Shown one piece after another: positions 33,345 to 42,217 of a DNA stretch of 64,000 nucleotides. Positions within the stretch are counted from its first letter, which is position 1, and every line of letters starts with the position of its first letter. Origin of the DNA: CAZZEX01 sp964653285 (GTDB taxonomy: Bacteria; Chloroflexota; Anaerolineae; B4-G1). The translations under genes and the position numbers were made by a program. Under the pieces are notes generated by a model that was not told the DNA's origin, did not search any database, and worked only from the letters and a program-made list of their open reading frames with translations. The DNA lies in NCBI GenBank assembly GCA_964653285.1, contig CAZZEX010000005.1:1-64000 (forward strand), in the 5' to 3' direction.

Positions 33345-34700
33345 CTATTTGCCCAGGTATTCATGGATCGCCAGGGCCGTTGCCTTGCCTTCTGAGACGG
33401 ACTGCACCACCGTGTGCCGTCCACCCAGGATGTCACCGGCTGCAAAGACACCCTCCTGCGAGGTCCTACCCGTCTCCGGGTCGACCAGCAAACAGCCATT
33501 GGCCATGGTCTCCAGTTCGGGGATGCAGCGCGAGAGAGCCGTGTCCGGCCGATAGCCGATAGCGATGATTACTGTATCGGCTGGCATCACCAGCCTGGAA
33601 CCAGGAACATCGACCATGTTGTCGGGAGTATACTTGCCTGGGACCTTCCACTCTGTCCGCACGCCTTCAAGCCCGGTCACGTGCCCATTCTCGCCCAGGA
33701 TGCGCACCGGGCGCATACGAGAAGCGAACTGCACGCCCTCTTCCAGGCTCTGCTGTTTGTCTTCCTCGAAGGCATCCATCTCAGCCGGGGTGCCAATGGC
33801 GGTCACGATCACCGTCTTGGCTCCCAAGCGCAGCGCGTCGCAGGCTACATTGACCGATGCGCTACCACCACCGATCACGATCACGTTCTTGCCGATTTTG
33901 ACCTCTTGGTCCGGCTCGAGACCATTCGCCACCCTGAGTACGTCAATCCCGGTGTGGACCCCCTCCAGGTCTTCACCCTCAAGACCAAGAGTGTACGCCT
34001 CCTGCAGGCCCACGGCTAGCAGCACTGCACCGAAACCCTGGTTAAGCAGACTCCGCGGCGTCAAACTCTCGTCTGCAGGCGCATTGAGCTTGAACTCAAC
34101 GCCCATGTCGCGAACAAGGTTGACCTCGTACTCCACGACGTCTCGTGGAAGCTTGAACCGAGGAATGCCACTGACGAGGGTCCCACCCGCATACCCCCTC
34201 TTTTCAAAGATGGTCACAGGATGGCCCACTTCCCGCAACTTGGCTGCGGCAGCCAATCCCGCCGGCCCCGCACCGACGACCGCTACCGGCTTGAGCGTGG
34301 CAGGTGGCAGATCGAACGGCCGGCGGCCAACTTCCATCTCCCAGTCGGTGAGGAAGCGTTGCAACGCGCCGATGCGGATGGGGTTTGTCAGCGCCCGGCT
34401 GCGACAGGCTTCCTCGCAGAGCTCCTCTGTGGGGCAAACACGCCCACAAGTGCCTGCCAAGATGTTCTCCTCCCGCAAGAGGCGAACCCCACCCCGGTAT
34501 TCTCCAAAACGAATCTTGCGAATGAATCCCCGAACGTCAATGCCCGCCGGGCAGCCCTCGGTACACGGGGCATTATCGCACAACAGGCACCGGTTGGCCT
34601 CGAGCGTTGCCTGCGTGAGGTTGAACCCTTGATCAACCTCGTCGAAGCCTTTCAAACGCTCAGGTACGGGCAAAAGAGTAGCTTTCATCGCGACACTCAT
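33345..34700 (-). CDS. preT: PreT / GltD-like NAD(P)-dependent flavoprotein subunit
   Basis: A 451-residue protein; ATG 34700 follows GAAAGGAG. The N-terminal part holds Fe-S ligands CLLCDNAPCTEGCPAG and GTCGRVCPTEELCEEACRS; then the FAD-binding VVGAGPAGLAAAAKL (about 142), the NAD(P)-binding VIGGGSASVNVACDAL (about 280), and the C-terminal GVFAAGDILGG. This is the electron-input subunit architecture of glutamate synthase small chain and dihydropyrimidine dehydrogenase PreT. The adjacent PreA makes PreT the better name. It probably supplies NAD(P)H electrons to one or more of the three PreA-like enzymes in the cluster, since it is the only such gene seen. Confidence 0.87.
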   Translation of the reverse strand: MSVAMKATLLPVPERLKGFDEVDQGFNLTQATLEANRCLLCDNAPCTEGCPAGIDVRGFIRKIRFGEYRGGVRLLREENILAGTCGRVCPTEELCEEACRSRALTNPIRIGALQRFLTDWEMEVGRRPFDLPPATLKPVAVVGAGPAGLAAAAKLREVGHPVTIFEKRGYAGGTLVSGIPRFKLPRDVVEYEVNLVRDMGVEFKLNAPADESLTPRSLLNQGFGAVLLAVGLQEAYTLGLEGEDLEGVHTGIDVLRVANGLEPDQEVKIGKNVIVIGGGSASVNVACDALRLGAKTVIVTAIGTPAEMDAFEEDKQQSLEEGVQFASRMRPVRILGENGHVTGLEGVRTEWKVPGKYTPDNMVDVPGSRLVMPADTVIIAIGYRPDTALSRCIPELETMANGCLLVDPETGRTSQEGVFAAGDILGGRHTVVQSVSEGKATALAIHEYLGK

Positions 34701-34742
34701 GCTGTACAGCTCCTTTCATTTCGTTTGCTTTGATTCATTCCC

Positions 34743-35555
34743 CTACAGATGTGTACTAGTAGTTAGGATGAGTCCCCGCAGGAGTCCTACCCTCCAAAGA
34801 ATCCACATCACAGCACTTAGCACGATGACCAGAGCCAAGAAGATTGCAATATCCTTCTTGCGTATATACACCTTATGAAGATAGGTCCTTTCGGGGAATG
34901 CCCCAAAGGCTTTGCTCTCCATGGCCATCGCTGCCCTGGTTGACTTCCTTATCAAGCTGACTAGTAACGGTATCGTGTAGCGTCGATACTCTTCGATCAT
35001 CCCTAAGAGGCCAGCCCGTTCACCAACACCGCGAATTCTATGTGCAGAACGGATAATGTCGAACTCAGATTCCACTTGTGGAACCATACGGAGAGCAAAG
35101 AATATCCCAAAGGCGATATAGTAACTTATTCTCAATTGCTGTATGAGGCTTAGAACAAGGTCCTTGGGGTCAGTTGTCAGCGTGAAGACAAGAGAAATGC
35201 TGATAATGGTCAGCATTCGAAATGCAAGAGTCCCCGCAAAATAAACTCCCTCTTGCGTGATACTCAGGGGACCAATAGCTAGAAGCGTTGTCCCTTCGCC
35301 ATGGAACAAGATCTGAGCGATGCCAAAGCCCAGAGCAATAACTGTGAAAGGTAGTAAAGCGCCGAAAAAAAGGCGCACAGATAACCGAGATACAACCAGC
35401 GCCATGATCAGTGTCAGAAGGAAGAGGGTTATATTCGGAACAGGGTCGTAGGACAGGGTGGCCAACACGATAAATACGACACAGCCCAAGAGCTTCATGA
35501 GCGGGTGCCACTCGTGCATGGGCGTAGACTGCGGAACATACTCAAGCTTCACCAT
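34743..35555 (-). CDS. ECF transporter T component (EcfT/YkoC-like)
   Basis: A 270-residue membrane protein. ATG 35555 follows GGAGGTGTGCG and lies inside the 3' end of the ATPase gene (14-base overlap). It has the family start HEWHPLMKLLG, several membrane segments, and the two coupling motifs: AHRIRGVG near residue 165 and MAMESKAFG near residue 205, which contact the ATPases. The T component couples ATP hydrolysis to the toppling of the substrate-binding S component. The partner set resembles YkoC-YkoD-YkoE. Confidence 0.87.
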   Translation of the reverse strand: MVKLEYVPQSTPMHEWHPLMKLLGCVVFIVLATLSYDPVPNITLFLLTLIMALVVSRLSVRLFFGALLPFTVIALGFGIAQILFHGEGTTLLAIGPLSITQEGVYFAGTLAFRMLTIISISLVFTLTTDPKDLVLSLIQQLRISYYIAFGIFFALRMVPQVESEFDIIRSAHRIRGVGERAGLLGMIEEYRRYTIPLLVSLIRKSTRAAMAMESKAFGAFPERTYLHKVYIRKKDIAIFLALVIVLSAVMWILWRVGLLRGLILTTSTHL

Positions 35556-37299
35556 CGCACACCTCCAAGATAGATCTGAAGACAGTATCCACAGACATAA
35601 GAGTAGGATAGGTTGGGATCGATTCCTGAAGACGCTTGGACAGGCGAAACATCGGGGGCGGCAAAAGAGAAGTCTCAGCGAGGAGATCGTCCTGTTCGAA
35701 GAGCTCTCTTGGGCTACCCCTGAAAGGCGTTCGGCCATCCCACACGACCACTACCTCACGAGCATACTCGGCTACTAACCTCATATCATGAGTAACCATC
35801 ACAATTGTTTTGCCGTCTTCGTGCAAGCCTTTCACCAGTACCATTAGCCTATCAGCGGTCAAACGATCTTGTCCAAAGGTCGGTTCATCTAGAATCAACA
35901 GGTCCTGTCCAACAACCAGCATAGTCGCCACCCCGAGACGGCGTTTCTCGCCACCGCTCAGCACAAAGGGATTGCTGTCAAGCACATGCTCCAGATGGAC
36001 CAACTCCAGCGCCTGATGCACCCGTTCTCGGATCTCATCCTTGTCGACCTTGCGTCTTCTCAAACTGTAGGCCAGTTCATCATAGACGTCATCAGTAACA
36101 ATCTGGTGCTCGGGATTCTGGAACACAAATCCAACTTGGCGGGCTATATCGCGCAACGGAAGGCGACTGATATCAACGCCATAAAGGAAGGCGCACCCTG
36201 GAGGCGGTTTGATGATACCGACCAGATGCTTCATCAACGTGGACTTCCCAGAACCATTTGGTCCGACCACCGCTACAAAGTCTCCTTGCCGTACAGTCAG
36301 ATTAGCATCAATAAGCGCTGGCTGTTCTTGGCCGCGGTAGCTAAAGGCAAGATGATCCACCCGTGCTGCCAGAGCTTTGCCCTCACCAGGTGGACCTGGA
36401 GTAACCACATCCGCCCATTGGCGCGACGCATGATCCTTGAGCAATCTTATCAATACAGTCGCTGCTTCGTCCACCATCAATGGCTGATGCGCGGCAAGAC
36501 CAGGAAACCCGGCCTCACGAAGTTGCAAGGCTAGTTCTACTACCTCAGGAATCCAGATCCCCAATCGCCTGAGAACACTCGGATCGGTGTCGTAAAACAC
36601 TTCGCGTGGCGTTCCAGATGTCACCACTTGTGACCGCTCGTCCAACAAGATGATCCGGTCCACTAGATCAACCAGTTCATCGACCTTGTGCTCGACGATC
36701 ACGATGGTCTTGTCTCGACTTTCACGAAGCTGTCGCAGTGTTTCGAAAACCATCGCTGTGCCAACAGGATCCAAATTCGCTGTCACATCGTCGAAGAATA
36801 GAATCTCGGGTTGGAGCGCTAAGACACTCGCTATGGCTAACCGCTGCTTTTCTCCCCCCGACAACGCCGTCACGGGCTTGCCCAGGAGATGCCGAATGCC
36901 TATGCCATCAATCGCCTCCTGCACGCGTTTCCGAATCTCGCCTTCAGGCAGGTTGAGGTTCTCGGGCGCGAAAGCCAACTCATCGTCAACGACCAACATG
37001 CAAAACTGGCTCTCGGGATCTTGAAACACCATACCCACTCTCTGGGCAAGCCTAGACACTGGCGTTGTCTCTGCTCGTTCCCCGAATACGTATACTGCAC
37101 CGCCATACTCGCCTTCTAAGCTCTGGGGAACAATCCCGTTCAAGGTCAGACCAAGGGTTGACTTGCCGCAACCACTTGGACCCAAGAGCAAGACGAATTC
37201 GCCTCTCTCAACCTGGAAGGTTGCTCCTGAAATACAAGGCTCATCAGCGCCAAGATGCCTGAACGTTAAGTCTTCTACAAGGATGGCCGGAGGGGTCAT
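35542..37299 (-). CDS. ECF transporter ATPase, two fused ABC domains (YkoD-like)
   Basis: A 585-residue protein; ATG 37299 follows AAGGAGAAG. Domain 1 (about 1-250): Walker A GPSGCGKST, signature LSGGEKQRLAIA, Walker B ILFFDDVTANLD. Domain 2 (about 300-560): Walker A GPNGSGKST, signature LSGGEKRRLGVA, Walker B LLILDEPTFGQD. The catalytic Glu after Walker B is Asp in domain 1 and Glu in domain 2, so the sites are unequal. Single-chain double ATPases are typical of YkoD in HMP/thiamine ECF systems and some cobalt systems. Next come EcfT and, further upstream, the S component. Confidence 0.9.
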   Translation of the reverse strand: MTPPAILVEDLTFRHLGADEPCISGATFQVERGEFVLLLGPSGCGKSTLGLTLNGIVPQSLEGEYGGAVYVFGERAETTPVSRLAQRVGMVFQDPESQFCMLVVDDELAFAPENLNLPEGEIRKRVQEAIDGIGIRHLLGKPVTALSGGEKQRLAIASVLALQPEILFFDDVTANLDPVGTAMVFETLRQLRESRDKTIVIVEHKVDELVDLVDRIILLDERSQVVTSGTPREVFYDTDPSVLRRLGIWIPEVVELALQLREAGFPGLAAHQPLMVDEAATVLIRLLKDHASRQWADVVTPGPPGEGKALAARVDHLAFSYRGQEQPALIDANLTVRQGDFVAVVGPNGSGKSTLMKHLVGIIKPPPGCAFLYGVDISRLPLRDIARQVGFVFQNPEHQIVTDDVYDELAYSLRRRKVDKDEIRERVHQALELVHLEHVLDSNPFVLSGGEKRRLGVATMLVVGQDLLILDEPTFGQDRLTADRLMVLVKGLHEDGKTIVMVTHDMRLVAEYAREVVVVWDGRTPFRGSPRELFEQDDLLAETSLLPPPMFRLSKRLQESIPTYPTLMSVDTVFRSILEVCDGEA

Positions 37300-37333
37300 T
37301 ATCTGCTTCTCCTTTTGGGCCAAGCTTAGGTGT

Positions 37334-38740
37334 CTAGAAGGGTTTCCTATTCTGTGATCTGCGCAATTTCGGAAAGAATTGAGACATGGATGCCACTGTC
37401 TCCAAGCATCCGACAGTACTTGTCAGTAGAGTCCCGTGATCACGGTATTCCGTCTCATGAATCAGTTGTTTGAACTTGGTCAGTAGCTCTCGTTGGGACA
37501 TAGCCCGTTCCGGATCACCTGTCGGTTGCAATACCAATTCGGAAAGGACAGTTCCATCGTGCATAAACAGCGTCACTCGTGCCCCCCACTTTTCCGGATA
37601 CGCAGACTCAATTTCCGGAGATAATCCAACCTGCACCCTCGACAGTAGCTGTCTTACTGGTCCACCAGCGACAATCTCAGGCCTAAAGTCACTCAGAGTG
37701 ACACTTCCCTTCAGCAAGGCACAGGCCACACAATACTGTAGACTGAACCTCGCTCTATATGGGGTGGCTGGCAAGGGACTATCAGTCAGATTAAGTGCAG
37801 TTCCATACGTTTCGACCCTTACCCAGTCCACCTCTTCTACGGCAATAGGTGACTTTTGGCGAATAGATATGGCTGCATCAATCGCTGCATGCGTGTGTCG
37901 ACAACAGGGGTATGGCTTGATGGAGACCCGCATGATCTTGTACTGCGAGGGAAGAGGATCCAAATCAGCGATCGCGGCCGCACCCCGACTGTCTCTTGAC
38001 GTAGCTTGGAAGAACCCCTTATCGCCTTCTAGGATCTTCTTCGGCCCCTGCAGGCCCAGGTGGGCCAAGTTAGCCGCGAGCATTCCGTCAGCAGCCGCTT
38101 TTCCCGCGTGAAGTGGCTTACTCATAGAACCTTCCATATGAAACTGCCATAGCCCTGCCGCCTGTGTGCCCGCATTGCCAAGAGCCCACACCATTTGTTC
38201 CTGACTCAGTCCGAGCAATTTGCCAGCAGCCGCAGCTGCGCCGAATGTTCCGCATGTACCAGTGCTATGCCAAATCTGATAGTGACTTGGACCAACGGCC
38301 TCACCTATTCTTATCGCTATTTCATAGCCGGCTATGATTGCCATGAGAAAATCGAGCCCAGGAAGCGATCTTTCCTCCGCAACAGCTAACGCAGCAGGAA
38401 TAACTGCTGCACCAGGGTGGATCACTGAGACGCGATCGCTATCGTCCATTTCGGTTGCGTGAGCAAGCGCACCATTCACTAAAGCAGCGATTTCCGGGTC
38501 TCTTTTGTCCAAAAGCCCCAGAACAGTAGCCTTGTCACTGTTCGCCTTGTTCGAAGCAAGATGCAGGAATGCTTTGCCCTCATCGATCATTGTTCCAGCA
38601 ATAGCACATCCCAACCAGTCAAGGAACAATATCTTGACTTTTTGTAGCACCTCATCCGGAGTTTTGTCCGGGGAGATTGCCAAGACAAGGCGGGCAAGGA
38701 TCTCAGAGAGCGAACCGTTCACACTGCACGGCGATCTCAT
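37334..38740 (-). CDS. MmgE/PrpD family protein, copy 1
   Basis: A 468-residue protein. ATG 38740 is preferred to 38761 because AAGGGAGG lies between them. Family marks: DWLGCAIAG, HATEMDDSDRVSVIHPGAAVIPAALAV in adjacent blocks, and WHSTGTCGTFGAAAAAGKLLGL (about 160-181), then KPYPCCRHTHAAIDAA. The family includes 2-methylcitrate dehydratase, cis-aconitate decarboxylase and iminodisuccinate epimerase. It lies between the ECF S component and the ECF ATPase, so it may act on, or downstream of, the imported compound. It resembles the second copy at 49838-51244. Confidence 0.85.
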   Translation of the reverse strand: MRSPCSVNGSLSEILARLVLAISPDKTPDEVLQKVKILFLDWLGCAIAGTMIDEGKAFLHLASNKANSDKATVLGLLDKRDPEIAALVNGALAHATEMDDSDRVSVIHPGAAVIPAALAVAEERSLPGLDFLMAIIAGYEIAIRIGEAVGPSHYQIWHSTGTCGTFGAAAAAGKLLGLSQEQMVWALGNAGTQAAGLWQFHMEGSMSKPLHAGKAAADGMLAANLAHLGLQGPKKILEGDKGFFQATSRDSRGAAAIADLDPLPSQYKIMRVSIKPYPCCRHTHAAIDAAISIRQKSPIAVEEVDWVRVETYGTALNLTDSPLPATPYRARFSLQYCVACALLKGSVTLSDFRPEIVAGGPVRQLLSRVQVGLSPEIESAYPEKWGARVTLFMHDGTVLSELVLQPTGDPERAMSQRELLTKFKQLIHETEYRDHGTLLTSTVGCLETVASMSQFFPKLRRSQNRKPF

Positions 38741-38985
38741 CCGGTTGCCTCCCTTGTGCAAGACATAAGACTCAGGTCAGGGGACACTCTCGCTATGTCG
38801 AGCGAGCCCCTCCTGAGAGAGACTTCGCTCCGTTCGGTTCATCCTGGAGACGGGCTCCTTCTGCTTGGCCGACAGGACCCTGGTCGCTGAGTTACCTGCC
38901 GATGGAGGAAACCTTAAGGTTAGATGCTGGCGGCCACTGATTTCCTAATCCCTTTGCCAACCCAAGAGTTGGCACGCACCGAAGG
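38741..38985 (-). promoter_or_regulatory. Structured leader or spacer before the MmgE/PrpD gene
   Basis: This 245-base gap has no gene. Two hairpins stand out: a long one at about 38771-38818 (TCAGG..GGGG..CTCGCT pairing with AGCGAG..CCCC..TCCTGA), and a shorter one at 38956-38973 (GCCAACCC/GAGTTGGC). It could be a leader that controls the downstream mmgE-ecfAT-preTA genes, but no known riboswitch core was recognised. Confidence 0.35.
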
Positions 38986-39585
38986 CTAAGAAGACTTTTC
39001 TGCCCTTTTGGCTTCCAGCTCCGCCTTGCCCAGGTTGAAACCACTCAATACACCTGTGCGCGCAACGCCTTTGCCAATGCCCCAGGTCAGCAGAGCGCCC
39101 AACACCATGCCACTGATGATCCGAACAACCAGTGTCGCGATCCGGTAACCAACGGAGAATTCTGCGTAGCTATATTGGAAGTACTCATAGATGTAGGTGA
39201 AGATGGCGCTTATTCCGCCACCCACCAGCATGCTCGGCAGATTCCATCTGCGATACCGGAATGCCAGGAAGCCAAGCTCCGTGCCGCCTCCTTGCAGCAA
39301 CCCGTAGATTAGCGTGATGATCCCCCAGGGATTCCCAGCCAAGGCTTGCCCAAACCCGTTTATGACCCCAGATAGCAGCGAAGCCAAGGGCTTCTGCACG
39401 ATATAGCCGGCCAGAAGTGCTGAGACGTAGAAGAACCCGTAGGTAATGCTGGACCCAAGCGGGCCCAGAATCGATATCATCATCATGTCTAGGGTTGCGT
39501 AATACGCCGCCAACACCCCGAACGCGATCCCTATCACAGCGACGAGGATCAACTCCCGGATATTTAGAACTGAGTTACTCTTCAT
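38986..39585 (-). CDS. ECF transporter substrate-binding (S) component, YkoE-like
   Basis: A 199-residue integral membrane protein; ATG 39585 follows AAGGAGTAAGTAG. About six hydrophobic segments, with NIRELILVAVIGIAFGVLAA, FFYVSALLAGYI and PWGIITLIYGLLQGGGTELGFLAFRYRRW (in two blocks) matching the YkoE family, whose known members import the thiamine precursor hydroxymethylpyrimidine. The charged tail ends in KAELEAKRAEKSS. The ATPase and T genes are on the same strand, separated by the MmgE/PrpD gene. In a nucleobase cluster, a pyrimidine or related heterocycle is a reasonable guess for its substrate. Confidence 0.78.
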   Translation of the reverse strand: MKSNSVLNIRELILVAVIGIAFGVLAAYYATLDMMMISILGPLGSSITYGFFYVSALLAGYIVQKPLASLLSGVINGFGQALAGNPWGIITLIYGLLQGGGTELGFLAFRYRRWNLPSMLVGGGISAIFTYIYEYFQYSYAEFSVGYRIATLVVRIISGMVLGALLTWGIGKGVARTGVLSGFNLGKAELEAKRAEKSS

Positions 39586-39711
39586 TTCTACTTACTCCTT
39601 TCTTAAATTCTAGGTGACCTGCGTCATGGCATACACAACTTAGCGGCCATCGAGTGAGCCGCCAGCATCTCACCGAAAGACCTCCGTCAATGAAAAGGCT
39701 CTTTTGCGTCG

Positions 39712-40944
39712 TCAGCTTTCGACTGTTGCTCCTTGTCGCCATTCGATGGCATCGGCGGGGCAGACGATGAAACATAATCCACAACCGTCACAACGTCCCG
39801 GATCGACTACCGCCGCCCCCTCCTCATCCTGGGAGATGGCCTGGAATCCGCTATCCCGGCAAGCCGCCACGCACAGACCGCACTTTCGGCACCGCTCCGG
39901 GACGATGTGGGCGAAGACCCCGCTCCGAGTCTGCAGGTTTGCGATACTGGGCTCGATGAGCACGTTGGAGCGATCCACCAACTCCGATACACTCCGTAGA
40001 CCTTTCTCCTCAACGTACCGTGAAAGGCCATCAACGAGTTCTTCGATGATTCCATACCCATGCCACATCACAGCAGTGCAAAGTTGCGCCGTCGTGGCAC
40101 CCAGGAGAATGAACTCAGCCGCATCCTCCCAGGACGAGATGCCCCCAATACCTGACACGGGCAGGACACCAGCTTTTGCCATGAGCGAGACGGCCCTCAG
40201 AGCCACGGGCTTGATGGCCGGTCCTGAAAGGCCGCCGTAGGCACTGCGTCCCTGGACAGAGAGCAAAGGTTCAAACGTCTCCAGATTCACGCCGATCAAG
40301 CATGGCAAAGTGTTGATCCCGGACACACCCGCAGCACCCGCTTCGGCACAAACCTCCACCATGTTCTGGAAATCTGGGACAAAAGCGGGCAACTTGACGA
40401 TCACGGGTTTATCGCATACTTTCCTCACCCAACGGATTACCGTCCCAGTCAGCTCAGGCACCTCGCCCACGACCCGTCCCTTGACAAGCTGGGCGGACGA
40501 ATGCGAACAAGACGTGTCTAACTCGATGGCATCTACACCAGCCTCGAGCATCCCCTCCGCCAACCATTTCCAATCACCTTCATCCATGGTGGCGGCAATG
40601 CTACCTATGACGACGTGATCGGGATATTGAGCCTTGACGGGCGGAATCTGCGCTTGCCAGTCGGCCATTTCCATGTGGCCGCCTGAGGTGGCGATATTCT
40701 GCATGCCAATGTTTCGTCCCTTGTACTTAAGCGGCGCCACCATGGGCTGTGGTTCTCGGCTCAACCAATTCCGGCGCAGCGACGGCGGCTTCAATGTCTT
40801 GGTCACCGCCCCTGCCCAGCCGCGCTCAAAGGCCCGTGCAATCATCTCCCCCGTCAGCGTCGGGGATGCAGACGCGAGCAAGAACGGGTTCTTGAAAGTA
40901 AGACCCGCGAACTCTATCCGAAGGTTGACAGCGCGTTCAATCAT
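39712..40944 (-). CDS. PreA-like dihydroorotate dehydrogenase-fold Fe-S protein, copy 2
   Basis: A 410-residue protein. ATG 40944 overlaps the upstream stop by one base (TAATG). The barrel has FKNPFLLASASPTLTGE and GIGGISSWEDAAEF, and the active-site segment is ELDTSCSHSS, with the Cys kept but a different surrounding from the classical SCPH. C-terminal clusters CRKCGLCVAACRDSG and CDGCGLCFIVCPAD. It lies directly after a dihydropyrimidinase-like gene, so it could catalyse the ring reduction before that enzyme. No PreT follows; electrons may come from the PreT at 33345-34700 or a ferredoxin. Confidence 0.82.
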   Translation of the reverse strand: MIERAVNLRIEFAGLTFKNPFLLASASPTLTGEMIARAFERGWAGAVTKTLKPPSLRRNWLSREPQPMVAPLKYKGRNIGMQNIATSGGHMEMADWQAQIPPVKAQYPDHVVIGSIAATMDEGDWKWLAEGMLEAGVDAIELDTSCSHSSAQLVKGRVVGEVPELTGTVIRWVRKVCDKPVIVKLPAFVPDFQNMVEVCAEAGAAGVSGINTLPCLIGVNLETFEPLLSVQGRSAYGGLSGPAIKPVALRAVSLMAKAGVLPVSGIGGISSWEDAAEFILLGATTAQLCTAVMWHGYGIIEELVDGLSRYVEEKGLRSVSELVDRSNVLIEPSIANLQTRSGVFAHIVPERCRKCGLCVAACRDSGFQAISQDEEGAAVVDPGRCDGCGLCFIVCPADAIEWRQGATVES

Positions 40945-42164
40945 TAGTCAGCGCCTCGCCCAACTTCTGGCCACAAATTCCTGTCCTGCCACGTCCCCCA
41001 ATCCGCCGCGCTCAGGTCCGCAACGCCGTCGGCATAGACCTCGCGGCCACGCACAAGAGTCCGCACCACCTTGCCTTTCAGTCGCAGTCCGGTGTAGGGC
41101 GAAAAATCCCCGCGCCCGTAAGCCGGAGCCCCCATCACCCCTTCGTACTCTGGATCGAACACCACCAGGTCGGCATCACTGCCCACCTGCACCGCCCCCT
41201 TACGCGGATACAGCCCCAGTACCCGTGCCGGTCCAGCACTCAACAGACGGCATAGATCCGCCCAGGAAATCCGGCCGGCCTGCACCCCAAAGGTGACCAT
41301 CAGACGCAACAGCGTCTTCAAGCCGGGGAACCCCGGCAAGCGCATGTCCGCCTTCTCCTGCCGCGTATAGGAGCAGTGATCCGTACCAATGGTGCTGATC
41401 CGACCTGCTCGGACTTCGGGCCATAAATCGGAAGGTCTCACAGGCGGGTTCACGGCACACCCTTCCCGGTCCCGAACCCATTCCCACAAGAGGTAGTGAG
41501 GACACGTCTCCATAGTAATTCGCTCGTCCCCGGCAGTGTGCACAGTAAAGACGTATCTCTGATGAGGAACGTGGAGGATGTGCACGCGCCCTGGGCTGCC
41601 GGCTTCCAGCCCGCGCTCAAGGATCGCCAGATAATCCTGCATCTCTTCCACATGGGCAAGAACCTGGTGTCCCCTCGCCGCCGCTCGTTGCAGCAATTCC
41701 AATGCCCCACTGGCCTGGGCCCCCAGTCCTGACGCCGAAAAGAAGACCTTGACCGTCCAGCTCTGAACTCTCTCCAGATGCTCCGGCGCTCGCACCACCG
41801 TGTGGATGCAAAAGTCACACAGCGCCTCGCGCTCCAGGCGGTCGCGCTTGGGTTCGAACTCCAATTCAAAGCGCGTGCCGGCAGGATAGGCAAAGTCTCC
41901 CAACGTCGTCACGCCCCCCGCCACAGCGGAGGCCGTCTCGCCGACAAAAAGGTCCGGTTCGCCCTGAGGTGAGCGCAGATGTGTGTGCAGGTCAATAACC
42001 CCCGGCAGGAGGATGCATCCGTCCGCCCTTACGGCGCGCTGCGCCTCAACCTGCAAACCTGGCTCCAGGGAGACAATCTTGCCATCCTTCACGCCCAGAT
42101 CGAGCGGAATCAGATGCCCGTCGGGGACGACAACCTTGCCTCCAGCAATCGACAGATCAAACAC
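40944..42164 (-). CDS. Dihydropyrimidinase / dihydroorotase-like cyclic amidohydrolase
   Basis: A 406-residue enzyme starting at GTG 42164. Metal-binding residues of the family are all in place: DLHTHLR (about 59-65), the carboxylated Lys in TVKVFFS, His in VLAHVEE and ILHVPH, and Asp in IGTDHC. These hydrolases open cyclic amides such as dihydrouracil, hydantoin, allantoin or dihydroorotate. In a cluster with PreA/PreT it most likely opens a reduced pyrimidine to a carbamoyl-amino acid. The exact substrate cannot be read from the sequence. It is coupled to the following PreA-like gene. Confidence 0.85.
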   Translation of the reverse strand: MFDLSIAGGKVVVPDGHLIPLDLGVKDGKIVSLEPGLQVEAQRAVRADGCILLPGVIDLHTHLRSPQGEPDLFVGETASAVAGGVTTLGDFAYPAGTRFELEFEPKRDRLEREALCDFCIHTVVRAPEHLERVQSWTVKVFFSASGLGAQASGALELLQRAAARGHQVLAHVEEMQDYLAILERGLEAGSPGRVHILHVPHQRYVFTVHTAGDERITMETCPHYLLWEWVRDREGCAVNPPVRPSDLWPEVRAGRISTIGTDHCSYTRQEKADMRLPGFPGLKTLLRLMVTFGVQAGRISWADLCRLLSAGPARVLGLYPRKGAVQVGSDADLVVFDPEYEGVMGAPAYGRGDFSPYTGLRLKGKVVRTLVRGREVYADGVADLSAADWGTWQDRNLWPEVGRGAD

Positions 42165-42217
42165 AGACAGCCTCTTTCACCCAGCAACCCTGGGTGATAA
42201 CAGCGCCCCGTTCGCCG

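Noticed and set aside
38956..38973. GCCAACCC/GAGTTGGC hairpin as an intrinsic terminator of the ECF S component gene
   Set aside because: No U-run follows on the minus strand, so it is kept only as part of a structured gap.
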